Origin: Myxocyprinus asiaticus
Taxonomy: Eukaryota; Chordata; Actinopteri; Cypriniformes; Catostomidae
Direction of reading: 5' to 3'
Assembly (NCBI RefSeq): GCF_019703515.2
Contig: NC_059348.1
Coordinates: forward strand, 28,050,156-28,114,155
DNA: 64,000 bases
Of this stretch, positions 53,653-64,000 are shown one piece after another. Position numbers and translations under genes: made by a program. Under the pieces are notes generated by a model. It was not told the origin of the DNA and made no database searches. It saw only the letters and a program-made list of their open reading frames with translations. How positions within the stretch are numbered: the first letter of the stretch is position 1; every line of letters begins with the position of its first letter.

Positions 53653-55336
53653 GTAGGGTCTGAATCGTTGATTCTTGCAATATGGATGTACGATAAAACA
53701 CGATAATTGTCTTTATGTGGTTTAGTGCATGGATTAAGCCTTACATTGACACTGAATTCATCTCTGTTGTGTTCTTCCTGGGAGGCTTCATTTCTAAAAC
53801 AGACACAACTTCACAGGAGTCTTGTGGCACATAACGAGATATCACAAGGCAAATTTTGTGGATTCTTTAGACATTTGCTCCCTATGCAAAGTTTGTATCG
53901 ATGGTAACACTTCAAGCTACAATTATAATCATTACAATCAAGAAGATGGTTTGTTTGCTGTGCAGAGGGATAAAAAGATATCTTTGTTTTAAAGGATCTC
54001 TTGACCTGAGATATTTATTGTCAGCATATCTCAACAGTGATCAAATGATTTCTTTCATCTGCTTTTTTTGCACAAAATTAACTGGTTCTGTCTGTTATAT
54101 CCTGAACAGTAAGACCTGGATGTTATGGGCTCCTTCCCTTGACTTCCAGAGAGAACAATCTTTGTTCTACATTACAATCAGTTTTCTTTTTTCTAGAAAG
54201 AAATGCAAGTAAGTCTGCACAGACTGCATTGCTGGTAGCAAAAATAGTGAAAATAGCTGTTTTTTGTTTTTTTTTAAACCGTATTATTTAAATGATTTGA
54301 ATGTGTTCTAGTCATCGGACCTTAATAGACATGTTGTTGTTGTACAAGTCAGCATTTGTGTAAAGTGATGGTTATTAGGCTGTCAAAGTGGTTTACAAGT
54401 TCTGTAATTTGTAGCATAAACTTTTTTTGGGGCATTTTATTTTACAAATATGTCTTTTTACAAACCTCTTAGTAGTGCTCGAGGGATTACTTTATCCACA
54501 TTTGTGAACTATATCTGCCTTAATTTTATATGGAACACAAAGCGCATTTTTGGAGAAGAATCACTTTGAATTTTAGACTGTTCCTTCCGTTTTAGCCTAC
54601 AATGACTGATTGTCCATAATTTTTTAGGTCTTTATTTCTTTAGACTAAACAAGCTTGAAAAGTGTTTAGAGATATCTTTAGTGATTATTGTCTGTCACAC
54701 CAATCACTTGAGTGTAATAAAAATTACTGTAGGAGTAGGTTTGGACATCAAGACATTCCAAGTTAATTCCATTAGAAAACACAGAATATTTCTTCATTTT
54801 ATCCCTCCAAAAAGCATCAGCCAGAATTAGTGAAGTGATGGAAATTGACCTTAATATGAAAACTTATTCTTGAGTCCAATGGCATGTCTAAAGTGCTGCA
54901 CAGGTTCCAGTGTTTTGAATGGTTTTCCCCTTATTATACAGTAAGTGATTATTTTACTGTCACTGCCACATTATAACGTTGGTTTTTCGTCAGTGTGAAC
55001 ATGAGAATGAAATCAAATTAAATAAATTTTCTCTGGAGTGCCAACCCCTCTACATTCTGTGGATATTATTATTTCTGGATTGTGCATTTAAATTCACACC
55101 ACTTTCTTAAAAGGTCACACCACTTTTTCTCTGTGTCTGATTTAGAACAGGTGGAGCTGCAGCTCTAATGGCTCTTAGATAAAATTAACCTTTATTTTTG
55201 TATTCTTCCATCAAAATTTGCACTGCAAAAAATATATATTACAGCTGTAACTAATCAATTCTGACAAGTGACCATGGTATAAGCAGGATAATCCACGGAT
55301 AGGTGTGCATTAAACAATTTTAAATATATACAGCAT

Positions 55337-55337
55337 T

Positions 55338-55405
<68 letters not shown>

Positions 55406-55418
55406 CATATATATATAA

Positions 55419-55476
<58 letters not shown>
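55337..55476. repeat. Compound (TA)n(GA)n microsatellite, duplicated
   Basis: The pattern (AT)n then (AG)n occurs twice in a row (to ~55402, then ~55404-55476). The (AG)n parts are 44 or more bases each, polypurine on the + strand. Confidence 0.95.
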
Positions 55477-55480
<4 letters not shown>

Positions 55481-57469
55481 TCAGATTTTTTTTTTATCAA
55501 ATTGTTTCTACGAATGTTGGTTATTCATGTTTTTGAAACGTTGCAGACATCACAGCTGATTTTCTGTAAAGCTGCTTTGGAACTGTGTATTGGGAAAGCA
55601 CAAATAAAAAAATGATACAAATAAAAATGATTTGACTTGATTTGACTTATGTTACAATGTTTTTTTTCTACTTTGGCAACAAAATCTCAATGTTCTCTCC
55701 ATGCACTGTCAAACAAGCAAGTGATAGCCAGTGCTGAAGCATTTTACCAATCAGAAATTAGAATAATTAATTCTGATTCAAAGTAATGGCCAGCATCATC
55801 CACTGCCAACTATGTTAAAATAAAATTATACATTATAAATTCTGAATCAACATATGTACTAATTACCGTTGTCCCATGTCTGCCAAACTTGAGTGGTCCA
55901 AACATCATCTGCAGACTGAAACAGTTTGAAATGCACCTTATTTTCATCCTAACTACATATAAAGTCTCTGAAAGCAACATTTTTCAGGCTTTGGATGAAC
56001 CCATTTATTTTCAGTGTGATAATGCTCATTGAATATGGGATTTCTAAGGAATATAGCACTAAAGTACACATTAGTATACATTGTGTTTAGCAGCGTGGTA
56101 TTTTGCGATAAGCCACTAAAATTTTCAAAATGACACATCGGATGAAAATAGAGACTATTCTTATTACTCAAATTGGTTTCAATGTACAAACTTAATGAGG
56201 TTTCTTACCAGATGTAGTTTTGTTATCGTTTCTTCCAAAGACAAACGCCGCTGTTATCAGCACCACATTTTTTTGTCACATGACTTCGTACGTCTGATGT
56301 TGCTGACAGCCCAGGGTCTTCTGAAATGAGATCAGTTGGTTTAAATGAATTAAAATTATGCATCGTGTATAGTGAAGCCAAAATACAACATCCACATATG
56401 TACACAGGGTCGCATGAGGATGTATCTTTGTATGCTGACATTTCAGCGAAATATGAATGTCCGCTTGATCAGTACACTCATAAAATTAAGTCTTACATGA
56501 TGCAAATAACGCATTACATAGTGAAGCTTGTGGCATTTTAAGTTTGACATGCATATAAACTCCCAAAAAATTGAAAACTGCCAAAATATATCTACAGTGC
56601 CTGTGTTTTGGACATGATAAAGTATCTGGTTTCATGTTTCTGTATCTGTTTAACTTCCATTAAGATCTGAGGAATTCAGAGCCTGACACAACGCTGTAAA
56701 CATCCCCAGACATATACGGACAGTATATGTTGAGAAATAATCTGCAGACCTCAGAGGAGGTGTTATTACTTTAATGTTTCTATGATATAGACATTACTTG
56801 ACACATTTATTGACCGTTTACAATTAGCAAGTATTTTTCCAAGAGGTGACCAATGAACTCAGAAGTTGTTTATCAGAGAATAAATCTGCAAGGGAACTGT
56901 TTTAGCTGAAATGTTTAAACACAGGTCACAATGTTCATGTCAGCTAGTTTGTGTGATGTAAGTGGAAAGAGTCAACCTGGTCTGTTTCAGGGCTATCCAT
57001 CTAATGGAAATTTAAGCAGGGCCGTTCTCTTGGCTCTGTAAATAGTGGAAGTCCACAAAGGTCAAGTCAGACTTTTATAATACTGAAAAGATTTTTCCCT
57101 TAAAAAGGTATGTCAAGGATTTTGGGGAAGAAAGAAAAAGGCTGTCTGAGAATTATGGCAGGATGGTGTAGGAAGAGGAATGATTAAACAAACCATATCT
57201 CTGTCAGAATACTGTCCACAAGAAATGAAGCAAATTAGAGCAAGAGACTTTATTTAACCTTCAGTGTCAAAAACTTGAAAGTGTTTTAAACAAATATTAT
57301 AATATAATAACATCAGATCGATCTGGCCCGAGAAGTTTTTCAACTGATTGTTTAATGTATATCTTCAAGGAATTTTCTGGTTCTTAATTATACTTCAATA
57401 TTTAACTGTTTCTATAACACTTAAGTCAACATACTGAATGTGAGTTAAAGAGAATTATCTTTCTATCTT

Positions 57470-57640
57470 CTGTGCAACACACAAAAAAAAAAAAAATGTT
57501 TGGCAGAATTTTAGCCTTTTTTTCACTGCATCTTTTCAAAGGTGAATGGTTACTGAGGCTAATATTCTGCCTTTTGTGTTCCACGGAAGACAAAGTCATA
57601 CAGGTTTAGAACAACATAAAGGTTCATTTTCAATTAAATT
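57470..57640. repeat. Fragment related to the TTAA foldback family
   Basis: The sequence tctgccttttgtgttccacggaagacaaagtcatacaggtt ... aacaacataaagg resembles the inner arm of that family. No termini were found. Confidence 0.4.
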
Positions 57641-60217
57641 AACACAATCTAATTTGTAGGTTTCATAGAGAAGAAATATAACTTCCCCTTATTAGTTGCC
57701 AAATTATTTATTCACCAAGGGTTTTTGGCAGACATGCATAGAAGAAATTCAAAGGTTGTCTCAAATAGTTGTTGTTCTGGATGCTATACACAGCATATTT
57801 TTTATCCAGAACTTATACGCAAGGCTAACAGTGCTCTTGACATTTTTCTTGAGCTTTTTTTTTTTTTTTTACTGTCATGTGCTGATCTGCCTCTAAAAAC
57901 TGTTTGGCCAATATCAACAACCTGAGTTCAAGCACCTGAAGCAGCCTTCATCCTCTTTCACCTGCGTCTGACCCATAAACAAAATGCATTGAAATGCTTC
58001 GTTTCTTCTCCTTCTGTCTCTTACTGGCTGATAAATCACCTGCACTTATTATTACAAACATACGTAGACAGTAAATTCTTTTGAAGTAGGGTAGTTGACA
58101 AATGAGCCTTTTTTTTTCACATCAAGATTTTAGGTTAAAATTTATTGGCTATATTTGTATAAGGGAAAGTGTATGTTTCAGATGCTATGACTGGTCACCA
58201 TTTAACTTATTTCAATGGCCCTGCAGTGTGACAACTGAATTGGTAAAAAGTATATTCCTCAAACATTCAATTTAGTCTCTCAATAAATATGAGGTCATAT
58301 AAACTTGATGCATGATAAGAATATTAGAATAAAAAATAAAATGCAATTTAAAACCGTTTTAGAATGTCACACTACAGGACACCAATGTCATATTTTTTAA
58401 GGTAATAGGTACCCATATAAAGCATCCACACAAATAAGTAAAATTTTCACTAATCTTATGCTTATAAATACTGAACATCTTTATGTTTTGTAAATGTGTT
58501 ATACTGCAGCATTGGAAGTTGTTCCACATACAGTAAACATTACAAATTTCATTAAACCAAGAGGTATAACTCTCCTTTCTAACTCTGAAGCTTGAAATTG
58601 TCTTGTTTACTTCCTGTGTTCCTGATTAGCAACATTTTCATGGATCTTGAGTAGCAAAATATTGAAAGACTCTATCTACGTTTTAATTGAAATTGAATTG
58701 AATTTTATTTTTATGGACAAAATGTGTTTGCCCTGTATGGTTTGAAGTTGGTTTAAACATGGAAAACTTCATTTTGTATCCACCAGATGGTAGGGCTGAC
58801 TGGCTTTTCCTTACTTTTCCCCTCAATTGAAATCATGGTTATTTGATACTAGTGAAGTATAAGGTTTTATAAGCCTAGACAAGATTTATTTCTGTTATTA
58901 TTTTATCCACCCAAGCCTCTATTATCCCAGTTAATGTATACATTTCATACATTCTAGCAATAATTTATAATGGAAGCTTGATTGCTGATGTATTTTTTGA
59001 ATAAACTAAAATAATAGCAAAGGTACTTTTCTAAAAGACATTATTAAATTTAAATCAAATAAAAAATTTGTTGAAATACAGAAAGTTGAGTTTTGGATAC
59101 TTGCCACTATGTGTACAAACTACCTCTATACTCCTCCCTCTATCTATTGGATTTGGCAACACACAGTGTAATTATTTTGCTGCAGGCATGGCTAAGTTAG
59201 TGTCACATTTGGAAACAGGCCAGTGACATATAGGGCTCAGGTTTTCATTTTCAATACACTTGAAGAGGGTAAAGGAACAAGTCAAGGACAGCTTTCAGGT
59301 CTCATCTCAGGGCACCCCACCTATTGCAAATTGACCTCTGAGAAATACTTTATATACACATGCAACAGTGCAGCAGTGTATATCTCTATCTCCCTCCACC
59401 CTTCATCTCTTTCTCTGTCTCTCCCTCTCTATCAAAGGCTGGTTGTTTCAGGACAGAGTTTAGTTTCAGGGCTTTGGATTCAGAGAATGGCACCAGAAGG
59501 CTGGATTGGACAGCATACTCTGTGGGGCTGCTGATGGGATTATTATGAGCCTTTCTGTTCAGTTCTGGAGCTTTTTTTTCCACCAGATTTCAGACTTTCA
59601 TTCAAAGAACCAAGAATGTAATATCAGAAAATAACAATCTGAAATGTAAGAATATTTTTTTTTAGATAGGGCTCAGTTGTTGTTTTCTTTTAAGCTCTGA
59701 AGGTGTTCACAAGTGATATTTACTCTGAGTATGACTGTATAAATTAAAGGATAACCTTTATTAACCTAGAACTTTGTGGGATACAACCAGGCAAAATAAG
59801 GATTTCTTAAAGACTTACTATATGGGACTACGTTGGCCTTATATTCTAGTGAATATGATGGAATGACTTAGATATTGTCTTTGCATAGCTTGAACCTGCA
59901 GTGATCCAGCTGTTCAGCCAAACTTAAGAGTGCTTACCTGAACATTTAAGGAAACAAGAGAAACTTTGTTTCATTCTGTTGGAATTTATTTCAGTGAAGT
60001 GGCTTTGAGATTATCACACCAGTATGTTTCTCAGACTATGGAGACACTTGACTCCAAGTGGACATGAGGTCAAGACCTTGGCATTATGTTAATCTGGGAC
60101 AAAAACAAGAAATCTGCAGAGTTGTGGCATTTAGTTATGTTGTGTCTGAACTGTCTAAACCTGGAAACACCTCGCGAGTTTTAACCCTAATATTTGTCGA
60201 TATAATCCTCTCCCGCA

Positions 60218-60291
60218 ATGAACAAAGATAATCGTTTTCCAAGGAAGACCATGCAGGTCAACTACTCAACAAGGCGACACTCGTGTATTGG
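60218..60291 (+). CDS. pde4c: pde4c alternative N-terminus 3, PDE4D3-like (1 exon, partial CDS)
   Basis: A short exon encodes MNKDNRFPRKTMQVNYSTRRHSCI plus two bases (GG|gtatgt, phase 2). From the internal Met at 60251, MQVNYSTRRHSCI resembles the PDE4D3 start (MMHVNNFPFRRHSWI), including the RRHS motif that is a PKA site in PDE4D3. Either ATG could be used. Upstream ATG use adds 11 residues (MNKDNRFPRKT) not found in D3. The shared splice phase with the exons at 45.5 and 53.6 kb supports it as a third alternative first exon rather than a chance match. It is too short to stand out as an open frame by length alone. Confidence 0.75.
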
Positions 60292-62298
60292 GTATGTATT
60301 TCTGCTTTTTGACACAGTGATAACAATGTTCATTGGACATCAATTTTAAAAGAATGGATTACGAATATTTCCATTTTGTTAAAATGCAATGTGTCTAACG
60401 TTTCTGTAACACATCTCACTTAAGCATGAATAGCTGTAAAAACTTTATGTATACAACACATTAAAATATTGTTAATTTACTGGTGAACACCATTGTTTCT
60501 TATTTAATGCATTGGAGTATAGTGCTATTGTTGGATGCTTTAAAGACCCAATGTTAAATACCCGATTAAATGGAAAGGTGTGAATAACAGTAAAAAATAT
60601 CGGTCAATTTGGTTATAGGTCTATCTCTATCATCGACAGTTGTTGGTCATGTGTTGTGTTAAAGTTCATGTCAACACTGAATTACTTTCAAAAAAAATTT
60701 TTGGCTTTCTTTCTGACAAAGAAATGGTTTTGATTGAAATCTTTGTGTACAATTTCACCATATTCTTTATTGTCCCAAGTTGACATTTTTTTGTAATCTC
60801 AAATGTGTGTTGATTAGCGCTAGGACATTTTGAAATAACGAGAGCACAAGATTTATTTTCTGTTTGAATGGTTGAATGGAATGTTTCCCAGTGCTCAGCC
60901 TGGCAGTTTTTTTTCCTGTCTGAGAGAAAGGCTTGCTCTCATGAAGCTAACCAGTGCTCCCATCTCCACTTGATTTCTGAAATCACTAACATCAGCCTCT
61001 TCCTCTATCTGAGAGTTCTGAATTCACTATTAAAAATAGTATCACAAAGCATTAAATCTGGCTGAGAGCACAGCTGACTGTTATTTGTTGCTTTTGTGTA
61101 GCTGCTATATCTGAGGTCTGGACTGCCTCAGGCCACTGGAGATAGAGAATCGATGGCTCAGCCAGTATCTGTTGATGTTCCCCTGTGGGGGTGTTGAGCA
61201 TCAGCCAGGCAGAGTCACGATGGTCAGACACATCGCAACCTTACGCACATAGAGCCACTCAGTAACATCTGTACAATCCTACAGATTGTGAATTACTCTG
61301 TGTTCTCTGATAACTGATAAGTGACTTTTGCTTGCAGAAAATAAGAAAAAAAAAGTGTGATATTCCTGTAGCACAATCAGTAGAGCATGGCACTAGCAAT
61401 GCCAAAGTCATGGGTTCGATTGCCAGGGAATGCATGAACTGATAAAATGTATACCTTGAATGCAATGTAAGTTGCTTTGGATAAAAGTGCCTGCAAAATG
61501 GATAAATGTATTTCTAATAATAGCACTGGGATGCTTTACTGTTTATGTCATAACAATGTGATCTCATGAGAATTCGTATGTATTCTTAATTAAAGTTTGG
61601 TTCTAGTAAATGTACATTTTCTTATGTTTGCACAGATAATGAAACACGATACTAACGTACTGACAGCATCTAAAATGTCATAATTTTATATTTTAACACC
61701 TTTAGAAATGTACAAATGTTTATGTCATACATTATAAATTTTAATCCATTATATGAATACATTACAATCAATGAGATTAGTTAAATGATAAATGCCATCA
61801 CACATATTTAACGCAGTTGATGCATTTACCTAATTTGACATTAAAAATGTTTCATTTGGTTCTGTGTATTGAGTGTTTTTAAGGATTATATAACTTTAAC
61901 CAAGACTAAACTTTAAAAATAGTTTAAAAGTTTAGCAATTCTGCAATTATTTAATCATTCATTAAGCATTTTAATTTATTGTGTTTGCCATGGGACTCAA
62001 AAGGAGTTTTCAGAATATGCCAAAAAAGCAAAACAAAATAAACCAAAAAAGCACCTTAAAACAACCATAAAAGCAATCCATTTTAATAGTTCGCTGTGAT
62101 CCAAATCTTCAGGTAGCTTTGTGTGAGGAATAAAATCAAATTCAAGCCTTTTATTCAAAAATCTCCGTCTCCATCCGCCGTTGCGCCCGCCGTAACCATA
62201 AACCCGCATTGGTTTCGTATTCATAAAAAAATTGCCTCAAGAAGCACTCAGCACAGGTTTTATGACAGTGATTTTTATTTATTTATTTTAGATTTTTT
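60292..62298. other. pde4c intron after N-terminus 3
   Basis: AT-rich with one SINE (61363-61510). No UCR1-like exon was found up to 64000. Confidence 0.4.
61363..61510 (+). mobile_element. Short tRNA-derived SINE, second family
   Basis: The head tagcacaatcagtagagcatgg (box A) and catgggttcgattgccaggg (box B) is tRNA-like, then gataaaatgtataccttgaatgcaatgtaagttgctttggataaaagtgcctgcaaaatgg in parts. It ends ataaatgta. It lacks a tRNA 3' half and is not a functional tRNA gene. Confidence 0.75.
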
Positions 62299-62714
62299 TT
62301 TTTTTTCCCCAATTTGGAATACCCAATGCGCTCTAAGTCCTCATGGTGGTGTAGTGGCTCGCCTCAATCTGGGTGGTGGAGGATGAATCTCAGTTGCCTC
62401 CGCATCTGAGACTGTCAATACGCGCATCTTATCACGTGGCTTGTTGAGTGCGTTACCGCGGAGACATAGTGCGTGTGGAGGCTTCATGCTATTCTCCACG
62501 GCATCCACACACAACTCACCACGCGCCCCACCGAGAGCGAACCACATTATAGTGACCATGAGGAGGTTACTCCATGTGACTACCCTCCCTAGCAACTGGG
62601 CCAATTTGGTTGCTTAGGAGACCTGGCTGGAGTCACTCAGCACGCCCTGGATTCGAACTCGCGACTCTAGGGGTGGTAGTCAGCATCTTTACTCGCTGAG
62701 CTACCCAGGCCCTG
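62299..62714 (-). mobile_element. tRNA-derived SINE, copy 3 (reverse)
   Basis: Reverse complement of the family at 14903, 24834 and 62863. The head (gcctgggtagctcagcgagt, gagttcgaatcc when reversed) lies at the right and the tail (ccaaattgggg reversed) at the left, preceded by a T-run that represents its A-tail. Confidence 0.87.
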
Positions 62715-62862
62715 GCATTTCTAATGCTCATTTGCTCTCCTATGCCTCGTGAATAATTGACTAATTGTCCTGTTCTATCATGTTTTGGTTTGAATGAAAC
62801 AGACAGCGCCTTCATGGAGTGAATCAGAAGAATATTTCCAGCGATTAATAACATAAATTCCA

Positions 62863-63313
62863 GGGGCCTGGGTAGCTCAGTGAGTATTGACACTGACTAC
62901 CAACCCTGGATTTGCGAGTTCGAATCTAGGGTGTGCTGAGTGACTCCAGCCAGGTCTCCTAAGCAACCAAATTGGCCCGGTTGCTAGGGAGGGTAGAGTC
63001 ACATGGGATAACCTCCTCGTGGTCGCGATTAGTGGTTCTCGCTCTCAATGGGGCGCATGGTACATTGTTTGTGGATCGTGGAGAGTAGCATGGGCCTCCA
63101 CATTCTGTGAGTCTCTGTGGTGTCATGCACAACGAGCCACATGATAAGATGCACGGATTGACGTCCTCAGAAGCGGATGCAACTGAGACTTGTCCTCCAC
63201 CACCCAGATTGAGGTAAGTAACCACGCCACTACGAAGACCTACTAAGTAGTGGGAATTGGGCATTCCAAATTGGGGAGAAAAGGGAATAAAAATAAAAAA
63301 AAATAAAAAAACT
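62863..63313 (+). mobile_element. tRNA-derived SINE, copy 4, with 9-bp TSD
   Basis: Head ggcctgggtagctcagtgag and gcgagttcgaatctaggg, then the family body, tail ggcattccaaattgggga and an A-rich end. The direct repeat TAAATTCCA at 62854-62862 and 63314-63322 flanks it. Confidence 0.88.
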
Positions 63314-63322
63314 TAAATTCCA

Positions 63323-64000
63323 CTCTCTACCTCAAATAATGCTATTGTATGCTATCAGAGAACGCTTCGGATGCAGTGCTTCGTCATTGTACTATTTTTT
63401 TACTGGATTTTGCAATTTTTCTGAATAAATTATTGTGATTTAAATGTATCTGACTGTTACAGTTTTTTAAATGATTTAGAAATGGTTATGGTTGGGGTAG
63501 GTTGGGATTAGCGGCTGTAAAATATATATAAATTAATAGAATGAATTGTAACAAATTATTGTCACTATACATTAATCTGCCTGTTACATCTTTTTATGTG
63601 GTTGAAAAGTGGGTTGGGGTAGGGTAAAGGGATATTTATAAATGTATATTTTTAAAATATGTAAAAAGATTTATTTTTCATTCAATAATAAATATAACTT
63701 ATAATAAATCGTGATTTAAACAAATATATTTATAATGGATTTGTGTATTCAAATATATTTGTAATGGATTCATAAATATTTTATGTTTCTAAAGCTGTAA
63801 ATATGTAAAAAAAAATTACATATTATATGCTTTCAAAACGTCCATACAATATGTTTTAGCATCTAACTAAATGTAAACTAGTGTACATTTAAATTTTACA
63901 ATTATTAATGTACAAATAGCTACATCTAATAGTGAGATCAGGCTGGTCACAAATGGCGTTCCATCCTGCTGTGGCTTCTTTTGGAACTGTTTTCAAAGAT
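63323..64000. other. Right edge, no gene seen
   Basis: AT-rich sequence with two related phrases (ggttatggttggggtaggttggg at ~63484 and agtgggttggggtagggtaaa at ~63608), suggesting a diverged duplicate or a repeat interior. No exon was recognised. Confidence 0.4.

Larger units (their letters stand above)
53653..60217. other. pde4c intron between N-terminus 2 and N-terminus 3
   Basis: 6.6 kb, mostly AT-rich. It holds a compound microsatellite (55337-55476), a LINE- or SINE-like tail at ~55550-55620 (gtaaagctgctttggaactg) and a TTAA-family fragment at ~57540-57640. No coding exon was recognised. Confidence 0.5.
44894..64000 (+). other. pde4c: pde4c gene region, 5' part (continues beyond the window)
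   Basis: Gene-level span for a cAMP-specific 3',5'-phosphodiesterase 4. Only alternative N-terminal exons are present: 44916-45504 (two exons), 53432-53652, and 60218-60291. The shared UCR1, UCR2 and HD-type catalytic exons were looked for on the + strand to 64000 and are not visible, so they must lie to the right. The assignment to subfamily C rather than A, B or D rests on position next to pik3r2, ifi30 and mpv17l2, because N-terminal exons alone do not separate the paralogues reliably. PDE4 long forms carry UCR1, through which PKA activates them. The different N-termini steer the enzyme to different cell compartments. Confidence 0.8.

Noticed and set aside
59223..59534. 103-residue open frame upstream of the D3-like exon
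   Set aside because: Composition is pyrimidine-run derived and no PDE4 feature is present; at most a 5' UTR.
62123..62604. Open frames on both strands near 62.3 kb
   Set aside because: Mostly SINE copy 3 sequence.

Overview
The window looks like a stretch of a teleost, probably cyprinid-like, nuclear genome. It is AT-rich, has spliced genes with GT-AG introns, and is dense in cut-and-paste DNA transposons, tRNA-derived SINEs and microsatellites. No bacterial or viral gene organisation is seen. The species assignment is inferred from gene similarity and repeat types, not from a database search.

Four protein genes, all on the + strand, could be assembled exon by exon with continuous reading frame and matching splice phases. 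(1) pik3r2 (110-28507, 15 coding exons, 727 aa) is the p85-beta regulatory subunit of class IA PI3-kinase. (2) ifi30 (35303-38081, 7 exons, 257 aa) is the lysosomal thiol reductase GILT. (3) mpv17l2 (42160-43435, 5 exons, 197 aa) is a Mpv17/PMP22-family inner mitochondrial membrane protein. (4) pde4c (44894 to beyond 64000, 5' part only) is seen through three alternative N-terminal coding exon sets that resemble the PDE4B1/D7, PDE4D5 and PDE4D3 starts. All three end in the same splice phase (2), so each can join a common UCR1 exon that must lie past the right edge. The order pik3r2-ifi30-mpv17l2-pde4c matches human 19p13.11 as I remember it, except that rab3a is missing from between mpv17l2 and pde4c.

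Layout: 1-28.5 kb is pik3r2, with a 12-kb first intron and repeat-filled introns; 28.5-35.3 kb is intergenic with TTAA-flanked and other inverted-repeat elements; 35.3-38.1 kb is ifi30; 38.4-42.1 kb is intergenic with an intact-ended hAT element and a Tc1-like element; 42.2-43.4 kb is mpv17l2; 44.9-64 kb is the 5' half of pde4c. Its first large intron holds a ~5.7-kb degenerate L1-type LINE, which sits inside an older TTAA foldback transposon and is bounded by a 13-bp direct repeat.

I found no clearly novel biological system. The most informative observations are the three phase-matched pde4c starts and several nested-transposon histories with readable target-site duplications.
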